Below, piece by piece: positions 53,272 to 63,789 of a stretch of DNA of 64,000 nt (within the stretch, counting starts at the first letter, position 1; each line of letters starts with the position of its first letter). The position numbers and the translations under genes are program-made. This DNA is from Zasmidium citrigriseum. Lineage: Eukaryota; Ascomycota; Dothideomycetes; Mycosphaerellales; Mycosphaerellaceae. Below the pieces are notes generated by a model. That model was given only the letters and a program-made list of their open reading frames with translations, was not told the origin of the DNA and searched no databases. Location of the stretch: NCBI GenBank assembly GCA_002786025.1, contig NHNW01000016.1, positions 186,001 through 250,000 on the forward strand. Direction: 5' to 3'.

Positions 53272-54474
53272 ATGACTCTCGAGAACGCATGTCAAACAAT
53301 GGAATCTCCGCCATTCACCTGTCGGTGGGCAGCCTTATCGCTATCCTCGATTGCCGGCGTCTTCCTTCCCGATATCCAACTGCCGCGGCCATCCTCTGAA
53401 GCAGTCAGGCACGAGCTCGTGGCTGTCAGCACCACTGGGACAGAGGAAAAAGCCCAACGCTGGTTTGAAGAGAACAAGATCAAAGACTCGCAGGCCATCA
53501 AAGTCTATACCGACTGGAAGCGGATGCTGAGCGAAGGGGATTTCGATGTTGTATACATATCCACGCCGCACCCACTACACTACGAGCACGTCCGCTATGC
53601 GTTGGAGAGGAAACGCAATGTGCTCGTCGAGAAGCCGGCGACCATGAACGCTGCCCAGTTCGAGGTACTGGCTACGCTCGCCAGGAGCCAGGAAGTGGTG
53701 CTCATGGAGGCCATGTGGACGAGATACCTCCCTGCTACGCGGTACTTGCAGGAAGATCTGCTGCCCCGAATCGGCCAGGTCAAGCGAGTGTATGCTGACT
53801 TCTCTTTTCCAATCGTCTCCTCCGACCTTCCGCACACGTCAAGGTTTCTGGACAAGACAGCTGGGGCCGGGAGTTTGCTGGACCAGGGAGTCTACGCCCT
53901 CACCTGGGCTGATATAGGGCTGAATGGAAAGCGAGACGACGGCACTGTCACGAAGGTTGCACATGCAAACACCATGAGCGTACCCGGAGTTCCTGGCGAA
54001 GTCGACGACATCACGACCGTAATACTGTCCAATTGCAGCACGGAAGGTGAATCACAGCAAGCAGTTGGCATCGTGACCACAAGCATGACGCTTCCTGGAT
54101 CCAACAAGCCATCGTTCTATAAACGACTCCAAGCAAGTAAAAGTGCCCCTTCGGTGCGAATCGAAGCGACTAAGGCATCCGTTGCCATTCCCTTCCCACC
54201 TATCAGACCGCAGGAGCTGCACGTCCAGTGGTACAGCCAGGAGCAGCTCGACGAGAACGGCATCGAGAAGGAGGAGATTATAATGAAACCGGTGGATCGT
54301 GGCTGGGGCCTGTGGTACCAGGCGGATGTAATTGCGCATGTGATTGCGCAGAGAAAGCCGGGAATGGAAGGCGAAGTCGTGGCAGGCGAAGAAACATTGC
54401 GTGTGCTGCGATGGATGGACGAGGCTCGTAGACAGGCTGGAATACAGTACGATCCCAAGCTTGATAGCGTATAG
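53272..54474 (+). CDS. Gfo/Idh/MocA-family oxidoreductase (dihydrodiol dehydrogenase-like) with altered nucleotide loop
   Basis: Single exon, 400 residues from the ATG at 53272; a second ATG at 53299 (MESPPFTCRW) fits the family start better. The middle and C-terminal parts match dimeric dihydrodiol dehydrogenases: VYISTPHPLHYEH, NVLVEKPATMN (the EKP motif with catalytic Lys), EAMWTRYLPA, LLDQGVYAL. In the N-terminal Rossmann turn the usual Gly-x-Gly-x-x-Ala after the first strand is replaced by RWAALSLSSIAGVF, without the glycines. Either nucleotide binding is weakened or a true 5' exon is missed. Expected role is NADP-dependent oxidation of a cyclic sugar or diol. Last member of the 48-54.5 kb module. 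Confidence 0.8.
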   Translation: MTLENACQTMESPPFTCRWAALSLSSIAGVFLPDIQLPRPSSEAVRHELVAVSTTGTEEKAQRWFEENKIKDSQAIKVYTDWKRMLSEGDFDVVYISTPHPLHYEHVRYALERKRNVLVEKPATMNAAQFEVLATLARSQEVVLMEAMWTRYLPATRYLQEDLLPRIGQVKRVYADFSFPIVSSDLPHTSRFLDKTAGAGSLLDQGVYALTWADIGLNGKRDDGTVTKVAHANTMSVPGVPGEVDDITTVILSNCSTEGESQQAVGIVTTSMTLPGSNKPSFYKRLQASKSAPSVRIEATKASVAIPFPPIRPQELHVQWYSQEQLDENGIEKEEIIMKPVDRGWGLWYQADVIAHVIAQRKPGMEGEVVAGEETLRVLRWMDEARRQAGIQYDPKLDSV

Positions 54475-55051
54475 ATGCAACCACCGGAGCCCGTGCGAAG
54501 TATTTTGTACAACCTCTAGTGCTATGACACTGCGACCGACACCGATCTGGTTTTGCCAAAGGTGGAGTGGTCATTAAGATGGGACGTAATCTGCTCATGG
54601 CAGTCTTGGCAGCAATTGAAGAGCTCGCGAACATTCCTCAGACCCCATGGCATGACCCAGAGACATGATCCTTCCCGTCAGTCTGACAGCCCTCAAAACG
54701 TCGTTCCCCACACCAAGTAAAAGCGGACACATACAGCCGACGGCATTTAGCCGTTTAGACGACATTGGGTCGGCCAGAACACTCGTCGGATCAAACGGGT
54801 TGCGCGGAAGACCTTGGGGATCCACCGGTCTGGAGTTCAACTGCCAGTGAATGAAGGTCAGCATTTCTCTTGGCAATCTTTTTGGGAGGCGTCTTGAGGT
54901 TGGAGAGGCCTAGCCCTCATTAGCCTAGACAGGCAGGAAACACCCTTGGGTTTAGTAGTTCCGGAGGATATCGAAGCCCAGAATGATATCTCGAGAGCAG
55001 ACAAAAACTTAGTAGAGTCTTTCATCTAATCTTCGTAGCCTAGAAGACTCA
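54475..55051. other. Intergenic, no gene recognised
   Basis: About 580 bp between the Gfo/Idh stop and the last exon of the DUF3431 gene. No supported feature. Confidence 0.45.
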
Positions 55052-56110
55052 TCATCCCCTCCGACCATACACATCCTGGTAGCATTGATTCATCTCAGGA
55101 CAACTATAAACCACAAGTCAGCCTTGCCATTCTATCCGTGATCATAACAGCCACACTTACTAAACCGCATCCATCCCAAATATCACATGCCACAAATACT
55201 CAAGTACCCTCCCACTAGCAGTATCGCTCAACGGAGTATCCATCAGCCACTGATGAAACTTTTGATAATCCTCTAGCGGCCGTTTCAAAACCTGTTCCCT
55301 CGAAACAGCAAACTGCGCACAGCACGGCGTCGCAATGGCCTCAGGCACCGCAATCTCCTCCCCAAAGAAATGCTGCCAAACACCAGACATATAACGTTCA
55401 ACGTTCTTCGGATCGTCAGTTTCCAAGCTACGCAAAGGCTGGACCTCGTCCGGACATCCAGGATTCCAGTTGCATCGCATATTGACGTAGCCGTTTCGTT
55501 GGACGAAGTCCAGATTCAGAGTTTGCACGGCGAGGACATTGTCGAAGCCAGCGACGTCGGTGTGCCAGCCTGCTGGGTAGCCGTCTCGGTGGGGATGAAG
55601 GAAGACGAGGGTTGAGGGGAGGTTGTTGTAGTTTTGGATGATGTAGAGGAGGTAGGCGTTTGATTCGCGGCCTTTGTTGCGGGGTGTTGAGAGGAGGGCG
55701 CTGGTGTTGTCGACGGTGTAGATGGCGTTTTGCCAGCTGTGGGAAGTCAGCACAGACTCAGCCTTGTTGGGGTCTTTCCAAGTTGATACGCACTCTGGCA
55801 GGTATTGCTCTACCCAATCCGTATCTTCGTGTTGAAGCTTCGCCATGACTATTACCTTGTCAGGGTGTTCTGGTTGCTTTGTTGGGATAATAAGCGTGTT
55901 GTTAGAGCCTATGTCTTTCTCGGCCGTTGCCCCTTCCAAGCCCTCATCTCGATCGGTCGGTATCTTGCTACTGTGCTCGAGTCCAGCATGTGCGGTCCGT
56001 TCAGCCTCGCCAAGAAGACCTGGTAGCCAAAGGTCTTTCGTCAAGAGTAGTGATATCACGATCAAGGCTGCGACCAGCGCTCTTCGTACGATATAGCGGC
56101 TGGAAACCAT
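55052..56110 (-). CDS. DUF3431 type II membrane protein
   Basis: Exons complement(55052..55103, 55161..56110); 333 residues. The final exon is short but needed: the donor GTAAGT interrupts the apparent stop, and splicing to the TTATAG acceptor yields AVYCPEMNQCYQDVYGRRG, the usual Cys-containing end of the family. One N-terminal membrane helix (ALVAALIVISLLL, about 10-24) follows basic residues. The luminal domain shows DUF3431 blocks: VIVMAKLQHEDTDWVEQYL, AYLLYIIQNYNNLPSTLVFLHPHR, QRNGYVNMRCNWNPGCP and YLWHVIFGMDAV. Architecture resembles Golgi glycosyltransferase-like proteins, but activity is unproven. The ATG at 56110 was chosen for its context and closeness to the helix; in-frame ATGs reach 56203. 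Confidence 0.85.
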
Positions 56111-57397
56111 TGTCGTATTCGCAAATTTTTGGAGTTGGTATGAGGGCTCCATGGCCACAACATGCATTGTGATACTATGAAGTGTACCGTGCTCTGCGAT
56201 CATATGCAATTATCACAAGAACAAAAGTATTGTATCTGTGAGAGTCTTTCAGCTGCTTCGGCGCTTAGATCCTGGCTTAAAATTGTCGATCATTCGACGA
56301 CCTTCAGATTTTAGCGACACATGTGGAGTCGTGGACCAGGCTTGTGCTACATGTGATTTGCGGTCCAGGCGCTGCACAGATAAGCTGTTATATATCAGCA
56401 CGATGTCTGTGGGTACGAATGGGGCAAATGTGTGCGCATGAAAATGGCCTCCCAGACCAACGAGTTCGGACTTGGAGATTTCTGAAGACGTGGCCCCTCG
56501 GAACAGCTCTTACTGGTTTCCTTCGAGATTCCAGCATCATGAGGATGTTGTGTTTTAATGGTACCTTCAGAGAGGAGTTCTACTCGAGGAGCTGACAAGC
56601 CTAAAAAAGTTGTGTGCTTCACGGCCTTCGCTGTTACATAGGTGGCGTTCCGGTAGATGTTGGCCTATCGTAAAGCGGGTTTTCAGATAGGTTTGCCGTC
56701 TCGAACAAGTGCTGAAGGCGTGATGAGTTGTCCCCCATCTGCTTCTTCGGCCGTCGCTCCCCATCGGTTGAGGGAAAGCTTCAGGACATGCGGCGGACAG
56801 ACTGCCTCAACGACATTGTTCAGACGTCTTCAAGGTCCTCAGTGGCAATGGAGAATCGTTGGTATGTTTCGTCGTGATGATGTGAGGTCGGAGAAGAAAG
56901 TCAGGATCAGGGCACCAAGGCTGAGGTGAAAGTCATCTCGCACAGACCACCGCCCGATTCCTTCGCCCTATCTCCAACCTGGGGTCAAGGATCGGAAGCT
57001 CTTTCATCGCCTATCATATCTTACAAACCAGCTCTCCCAGTCATCACAGTCATCACCTTGTTACCACACGCATTCGCACTCGGCCACGGCGAGCTCGGCG
57101 GACGGCAGACCAGAATGGCCCCTCTTCGACGGAGCTGTGACCCCGCCAGTATACGAAATGGGAAGGTCGTTCACCGCGTACCGCGCGAGAGATTGGGGAT
57201 AGCTCGCGAAGAGGAGTAGATGCAGGATTGTCATCTCCCGGACCTGGGCAGGTACAAGTATATATCGCTGTCTCTCGTCTTATATCTCTTAATCTCGTCC
57301 TCTCTCCCGAATCTCCACTTTCTCAGCAGACTAATCGTGAGCTCCAAGCTCCGCCGAGTGGCATCATCGATCCTACACCAAACCCACGATATCAATC
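56111..57397. other. Intergenic, no gene recognised
   Basis: About 1.3 kb between the DUF3431 and amidase starts. Contains the amidase TATA element near its right end; overlapping short frames have no signature. Confidence 0.45.
57259..57265 (+). promoter_or_regulatory. TATA-like box of the amidase gene
   Basis: TATATAT 133 bp upstream of the ATG at 57398, followed by a pyrimidine-rich TCTCTCGTC leader typical of well-expressed fungal genes. Confidence 0.45.
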
Positions 57398-59186
57398 ATG
57401 ACAGACTGGAAGAAAATAGGCAAAGACAAAGCAGACGCTGTCCTCAACCTCATCCCGAAAGAATGGCGTCTCCCCTCAATCCCCACGCCCGAGGAGCAAC
57501 GAGACATCACGGGCCCCTACATCCAGCAATTCCTGGACAAGAAAGAGATCGAAATCACAGAGACGGATGCCGTGGGAATCGTCAGCAAAACCACGACAGG
57601 AGCATGGACAGCCGTCGAAGTCGCCAAAGCCTTCTGCCATCGCGCAGCCATAGCCCACCAGCTGCTGAACTGCCTGCATGAGATCTTCTTTGATCAGGCG
57701 ATTGAAGAGGCGGAGAAGTTGGATAAATATTTCAAAGAGCATAAGAAGCCTGTGGGGATGTTGCACGGCTTACCCGTGTCTTTGAAAGATCAGTTCCATG
57801 TTAAGGGAGTTGAAACGAGTATGGGGTATGTTGGGTGGTTGGGGACTTTTCAAGGCAAGAAGGGAACTGGTAAGGAAAAGACGTTCGAGTCGGAGATGGT
57901 TAGGGAGTTAAGGTCGCTGGGAGCCACGTTGTTCTGCAAGACTAGTGTTCCGGCAACATTAATGTGTGGAGAGACGATCAACAACATCATCGGGTATACC
58001 CTGAACCCGAAGAACAGGCTGCTATCATGCGGTGGCAGCTCTGGAGGTGAGGGCGCATTGATTGGAGCTCGAGGATCACCAGTCGGATTTGGGACTGATA
58101 TTGGTACGTTTGAGATGACCCAAAAGACCTGTGAACATCGGTCTCTAACGCTATCACAGGTGGCTCCATCAGAATCCCAGCCGCTTTCAACGGCCTCTAT
58201 GGCATCCGCCCCTCAACCGGCCGACTCCCCTACGAAGGCATGGCCAACAGCATGGACGGCCAAAACAGCATCCTCAGCGTCGTCGGTCCCATCGCCACAA
58301 CCCCAGACGCCTGCCGCCTGGTAATCCAAGCCCTGCTCAGCACATCCCCCTGGCTCCACGACCCCCTCGTGCACGAAATGCCCTGGCGCCCCACCGCCGA
58401 ACTCGCCATCTCCGACCCCGTCCAACGCACGACCAACAAACTCACCTTCGCCGTCCTCCGCCACGACGGAAACGTAACCCCCATGCCTCCCGTAACCCGC
58501 GCAATCGAAACCACAGTCCGCGCCCTCCAAAAGCGCGGCCACCAAATCATAGACTGGAACCCCACCCCCAGACACGCCGCCCTGATCGACATCTGCATGA
58601 CCTGCTGGGACTTCGACGGCGGCGCCGACTGCCGCAAAGACTTCGAGCTCTCGGGCGAAGACCAACCCGCCCAGACCGTCGTAGCCAACTGCCCGCAAGC
58701 CAACGCCTCCGATATCATGGCCGCCAACGTCGCCAAGCGCGAAGCACAAAAAGCTTACATGGAGTACTGGAACAGCACGGCGGCATTGACGGATACTGGA
58801 AGGCCGGTGGATGCGATTATTGCGCCGTTGGCGCCTTTCCCGGCTGCGCGACCCGGGAAGTATACGTATTATGGGTATTCGGTCTGGGTGAATACGCTGG
58901 ACTATACGAGTGCTGTTGTGCCTGTTACGAATGTGGATAAAAACGTGGACAAGAAGATTGCGGATTTCAAGCCCGTGAGTGAGGTTGATGAGAAGACGAT
59001 GGCGAATTGTGAGTTCACTCTCCCTTACTGCGTTCTTTGGCTCTTTTGCTAACATTTGTACTTACAGACGACCCCGAGATCTACGACGGCGCCCACGTAA
59101 GTCTCCAACTCGTCGGCCGCCGTCTGCAAGAAGAGAAGATGCTCGCACTGGCGAAATACGTCGGTGAAGCGATCAAACAGCTCTAG
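57398..59186 (+). CDS. Amidase-signature enzyme (acetamidase-like)
   Basis: Exons 57398-58103, 58160-59008, 59068-59186; 557 residues, close to Aspergillus AmdS. The Ser-cisSer-Lys triad is visible: Lys130 in SLKDQF, Ser214 in CGGSSGGEGALIG and Ser238 in GTDIGGSIRIPAAFNG. The tail after the last intron (DDPEIYDGAHVSLQLVGRR) matches the family ending. It should hydrolyse a small amide to acid and ammonia in the cytosol, letting the fungus use amides as nitrogen or carbon source. Tail to tail with the phospholipase gene (53 bp). Confidence 0.92.
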
Positions 59187-59239
59187 AATCATCCACATAT
59201 CAACAGTGATCTATCAAGAACAACAACTTCTCCTGCACA

Positions 59240-61306
59240 CTACGAATGATAAGTAACACTAAAAACATCGAACCCCTTCTGCGGCCTTCTTCTCATGCTC
59301 TTCACCTCCCCTTTCGCCCCCATCATCAAACTCTGACCGCCAAAAGACGCCGTATACCCCTTCCCATTGCCCAGATACGTAATCGTGAACTGCTGCGCAC
59401 TGTTCTTGTCTTTACTCAGCGCCAGACGATTGGAGATGTAACTCCCATCAAGGGCACTGCTGATCGTGAAGACGTGGCTATCTGGATCGCCCTGCTGGTG
59501 TAGGATCCAGCGTTGATGGATGTCGTTATGTTTTGGCGAGGCGCGGGAGAAGGTTATATGCCCGTGACTGTTTGTGAGCGCGAAACCGGAGAATTCGAAG
59601 GTCAGGTATCGGCCTTCTGTGAGGGCTCCACGGACGGCTTTGAACCCTTCTTCTGTTGCGAGGGTCATATTCTGATTCGCATTCTCAGCATTATACGGCA
59701 CGGGTGGATGAGCGGTAGGATGGTCGGCTGCGCATTTCGCTGCGCCGACGTAGTTGCCCGACAGAGCTCCTATCAACCCATCTGTGGGCTCAGGACCGGG
59801 CGTCGTGAGCGGCGCTGGGGCGGAGGCTACGGTGGGAAGGGAGTAATCTGGATGGTCGAAGTCGAAGGCGTTGACGAGGTTGGACATGTGTTGCCGGCGC
59901 CAGGGAGGGATTTCGGCGCTGCGGATGTTGGTGTAGCCTTGTGCGGAGAGCCATTCTTCGACGAACATGATTTGGGATTCGTGGGAGGCGGGTTCTGTGA
60001 AGACGTTCCCGCCGCGGGTCCAGGGCGAGACGATCATGAAGGGGACGCGGTAGCCTGGTCCTACGGGGGTGTAACCGGAGATGTTGTAGGGGTCGTCCAT
60101 CCATTCTCCTGTTGTGCCGGAGGGGGCGTGGAAGGGAACGACGTGGTCCATATATCCACCAACCTCATCATAAGAGATGAGAAGGGCAGTGTCTTTGGCG
60201 CTCGCACCAGTGGTTACTGCGTCGATGATCTGGTTGTACAGCCAAGCACCATCCGAAGGCAGGTAAGGTTGATGCTCAGTCAACTCTCCTGGGCCGATGA
60301 TGTAGCTGACCATGGGCAAATTGCCGGACTTGGCATCCTCGTAGAATTTGTCGAGGCCAATGTATGAGTTGCCGTATTTGGTCAAGGGATCGCTGGTATC
60401 GTTGCTGGCTTCTTGGTATTGCTTGAAGTAGGCAAGCATATTGTCCTGCAATCTCATCATCAGTCCCAACATCACCTTACTTGCGAGTGAACAGACATAC
60501 CTCAAAATTGTCAGGATCCTGATAAACCTGCCACGAAACACCTGCCTCCTGCCAATACTCCGCAACACTCTTCCAAACCATCGGAAAGCAATTCAAATGC
60601 GGCCCTTCACAACCCGGCGTAGCCGCATTGTCCAACATCATATCTCCCTGTCCATCAGGATTACTCGGCGTCCCCGGGACGTTAACGGTTCCAGTCATCC
60701 AAATGATCCGATTAGGGTCCGTGGCCGCAAGGATACTTTCCTGATACATATCGGCGACTGTCCATCCGTCCGCGACGTCGAAGTGCGTGGGGATGTCTTG
60801 CCGTTTGAAGTAGCCCAGGGAGTAGGGCGAATTGCCTGCGACCCATTGGTTCGAGAGGCCGTTGTTGTAGGACTCGTGCATGGCTTGCCATGAGTAGCCG
60901 CCGCCGCTTGTACATCTTGTGGCGTCGGGCCAGTCGCCGCCGAGGTAGTTGAAGTACCAGGGGGTTAGTTGGGAGACGGCGGTGCTTTGTTTGGAGGTTA
61001 CGGGTTGCTGGAAGGTGCTGCGGCCGTCGGGATTGATTTGGACGTTGGGGTCTGCGAAACCGCGGACACCGGGCATGGTGCCGAAGTACTGAATGGATGG
61101 TTAGATGTGGACTCGAGATGCTGTTGATACTGGACTCACATGGTCGAAGCCACGATTCTCCTGCTCGTCGTTAGCCAAGTCCATTCCTCACCCGACATTG
61201 CCCTTCATACCTGCATGAAAAGAACAACATGCTTGATATCCTTAATCGAACCTGCCGACACAGCAGCAACGAAGGCCGCAAGAACAGCACTCTTCATCGT
61301 CAACAT
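59240..61306 (-). CDS. Secreted phosphoesterase-type phospholipase C
   Basis: Exons complement(59240..60445, 60501..61088, 61140..61160, 61211..61306); 636 residues. Exon 1 holds a signal peptide (SAVLAAFVAAVSA). Exon 2 is a 21-nt microexon encoding exactly ENRGFDH, the metal-site motif of this family, flanked by HVVLFMQ and YFGTMPGVRGF. Further catalytic blocks are SYDEVGGYMDHVVPF, PFMIVSPWTRGG and SHESQIMFVEEWL. This is the acid-phosphatase/non-hemolytic PLC superfamily. The last ~190 residues form a beta-rich domain (TFEFSGFALTNSHGHITF) like the one trailing bacterial PLCs. Likely releases phosphate or head groups from phosphatidylcholine outside the cell. Confidence 0.9.
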
Positions 61307-61855
61307 CTTGCCGAGAATACCACAACCCAATGAGCAAGTCCATGATTACAGCGGCCCCCATCACTCAAGTACCCATCCAAGCCTCGCCTCCCATCCGAGA
61401 GTGCGTCGCAACGTACAGTAACACTCTCCCACGTGTAGCCGGCAAGCTTTCTAGAAGCACCATAATTTTCCACGCCAGCAAACTTAGTTCCTGCCCAGCT
61501 TCCCGTTTGGGCAATGGCATGATGGAGGTGAATGTGACCCTGCATGGGATTCTTGGGACCCTGCCAGTCGTAGTGGGTTCCTTGGCACACGTGCAAGTCT
61601 TCGGTGGGAATGCCGGTTCTCGACGAGCGATCGGCATGGAGGGTCCGTTTGTGAAGGCGACTGCAGGATTTCTTTGACGTTGCAACGCGGCGCGATAATT
61701 GCGTGCATAAGCTGTGTTACGTTCGAGCTTGCAAGCGAACTGACGGCTCGCCACATTGCGTTCCGAAGGACGTGCATTCCTGCTCGAGCTTGAGAAATGC
61801 TTCATCGTCTTTATTCTTTCTTTCAATTCTTGTCTCGAGATGAGCAGGGAGAGAG
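61307..61855. promoter_or_regulatory. Divergent intergenic region, PLC / multicopper oxidase
   Basis: 549 bp between divergent starts; no clear element seen. Open frames here are not supported. Confidence 0.4.
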
Positions 61856-63727
61856 ATGGACGATCATGAGAAATGGAAGAGACAATGGAAGGTGATACTT
61901 CCCACGGCTGCCGTGCTGGCCACGGTTGTGCTCCTTTTCTTCCTATACCCGGGATTCTACTGGAATGACGAAGGCTGGAGTAGTCAGGATCTGTATTCCG
62001 AGGGTAATCCAGAGATCGAGCAAGAGTTTGGACATGGGCCCGTCACGCATCCTTCGACAGAGCCGAATGATTTCGGAATTCGACTGCATCCGGAGCACCA
62101 CATCCATCGAAAGCCTGAGCGGATCGGTCTAGAATGGAATATCACGAAAGGTGTCCGACGTCCGGATGGCGTGGCGAAAGAGGTGTACCTCATCAATGAT
62201 GAGTTCCCAGGGCCGACTGTTGAGCTTCGATCTGGCGATGAGCTTTTGGTCACAATCCGCAACGGTCTCAAGGATGAAGGAGTGGCAATCCACTGGCACG
62301 GCTTGAGGATCGAGAATGCAATGGACGGAGTCGTCGGCTTGACTCAGTGTGTCATCCCAGCAGGAAAAGAGTTCACATACCGATTAAGGATACCAGACGA
62401 CCAGGCCGGCACATTCTGGTATCATTCCCACTCAGAACTCCAGCGAGCAGATGGGCTCTTTGGGGCACTCGTCATCCACAAGCCGGCGACTGAGACAAAG
62501 CCGCATTCTGGAATGGAGAGGTACGAATACCAGTATGAGCATCTCCTAATGATCGGAGACTGGTATCATCGACCGGCCGAGGAGATCCTGGCAGATTACA
62601 CCAATTGGGAGAATTTCAAGATCGAACCAGCTCCTGATTCCATGCTGCTCAATGGAGTTGGTTATTTCGAGTGCTCCATGGCCACGAAAGCTCATCCGCT
62701 GGACTGCAAGCATCAGAAGGTGCCACACTTGACTCTGCCAGCTCGAACCAGATTGAGGATTGTCAATACGGGAGCATTGACGGGATTCACCATTTCGACC
62801 GCTGGATACGTGATGTCTCTGTTGCAGGTTGATGGAGGCCATGAAGTCCAAAAGGCCAGGTCAGAGAAGATTGGCGTCTTGTATCCGGGCGAGAGAATCG
62901 ATGTCTTGTTCGGACGACACGGCCACGACGACTTTGAGTCCGCCTGGATCACGGTATCTCTGGATCGTGAAAACATGCAGTTCCCGAACATGGCCTTGAC
63001 ACCGACGCAACAGTTCTCGATCGCACCGCCGATGGATAATGAGCGTATGCCGCCGCATGAGGAGGCATCTGTAAGATCCAGAACGCTGGAGGTACCGTGG
63101 ATAGATCTGTCGAAAGTCAACGGCTCTGAACTTCCAGCCGGCAATCTGCCAAAGCGGAGCGACGAAACGATCCTGCTCTACGCGACCATCAGCTACTTGA
63201 CCCAGTACGAGTACCGACCAAAAGGATTCATCAACCACACTTCGTGGTCACTCTCCAAGGCCAGCAGCAAGCCTCTGCTAGCTCTCGAACAAGAGGAATG
63301 GCCAACCGATCCAGAGCCTTTCGTCGTTCAGGCTAAGCAAGACCAATGGATTGACCTTGTCATCAACAACATCGACGACAAAGGGCATCCGTTCCACTTT
63401 CATGGCCACGATTTCTACGTCCTCTCCGTACACCAAGCAAGTCGAGTCGGGGCGTATGAGCAGTATAATCCCTTCGATCTGGAGAAAGAGCCAGCTGGAG
63501 GTCCAATGAATCTCGTCAATCCGGTTGTGAAGGATACGGTGTACATCCCGAGTCAAGGATATGCGGTCTTGAGGTTCAAAGCCGACAATCCAGGCTTGTG
63601 GCTTCTGCATTGCCATGTGCTTTGGCATGAAGCTGTTGGGATGAATATGGCCGTGCAAGTTGGAGATGATCAGCAAGTCCGAGGCCAGACTGTGAAGGAA
63701 ACCATCGCCAGTTCTTGTCCTGGGTGA
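61856..63727 (+). CDS. Membrane-anchored multicopper oxidase (laccase/ferroxidase-like)
   Basis: Single exon, 623 residues. A cytosolic charged start is followed by one membrane helix (about 12-31, VILPTAAVLATVVLLFFLY), making it a type II protein with the oxidase domains outside. All four copper-ligand clusters are intact: HWHGLR, WYHSHSELQ, HPFHFHGHDFYVL and HCHVLWHEAVGM. The axial residue after the T1 His region is Met, pointing to a modest redox potential. Three cupredoxin domains are expected. Substrate may be phenols, DHN-type pigments or Fe(II); the Fet3 iron-site residues could not be confirmed. It differs from secreted laccases by lacking a cleavable signal peptide. Confidence 0.9.
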   Translation: MDDHEKWKRQWKVILPTAAVLATVVLLFFLYPGFYWNDEGWSSQDLYSEGNPEIEQEFGHGPVTHPSTEPNDFGIRLHPEHHIHRKPERIGLEWNITKGVRRPDGVAKEVYLINDEFPGPTVELRSGDELLVTIRNGLKDEGVAIHWHGLRIENAMDGVVGLTQCVIPAGKEFTYRLRIPDDQAGTFWYHSHSELQRADGLFGALVIHKPATETKPHSGMERYEYQYEHLLMIGDWYHRPAEEILADYTNWENFKIEPAPDSMLLNGVGYFECSMATKAHPLDCKHQKVPHLTLPARTRLRIVNTGALTGFTISTAGYVMSLLQVDGGHEVQKARSEKIGVLYPGERIDVLFGRHGHDDFESAWITVSLDRENMQFPNMALTPTQQFSIAPPMDNERMPPHEEASVRSRTLEVPWIDLSKVNGSELPAGNLPKRSDETILLYATISYLTQYEYRPKGFINHTSWSLSKASSKPLLALEQEEWPTDPEPFVVQAKQDQWIDLVINNIDDKGHPFHFHGHDFYVLSVHQASRVGAYEQYNPFDLEKEPAGGPMNLVNPVVKDTVYIPSQGYAVLRFKADNPGLWLLHCHVLWHEAVGMNMAVQVGDDQQVRGQTVKETIASSCPG

Positions 63728-63789
63728 AGACAGACCACTTCTTCCGCGATTTTCAAGAACATCGTCCTACAAACGGTACGTGTCCACCA

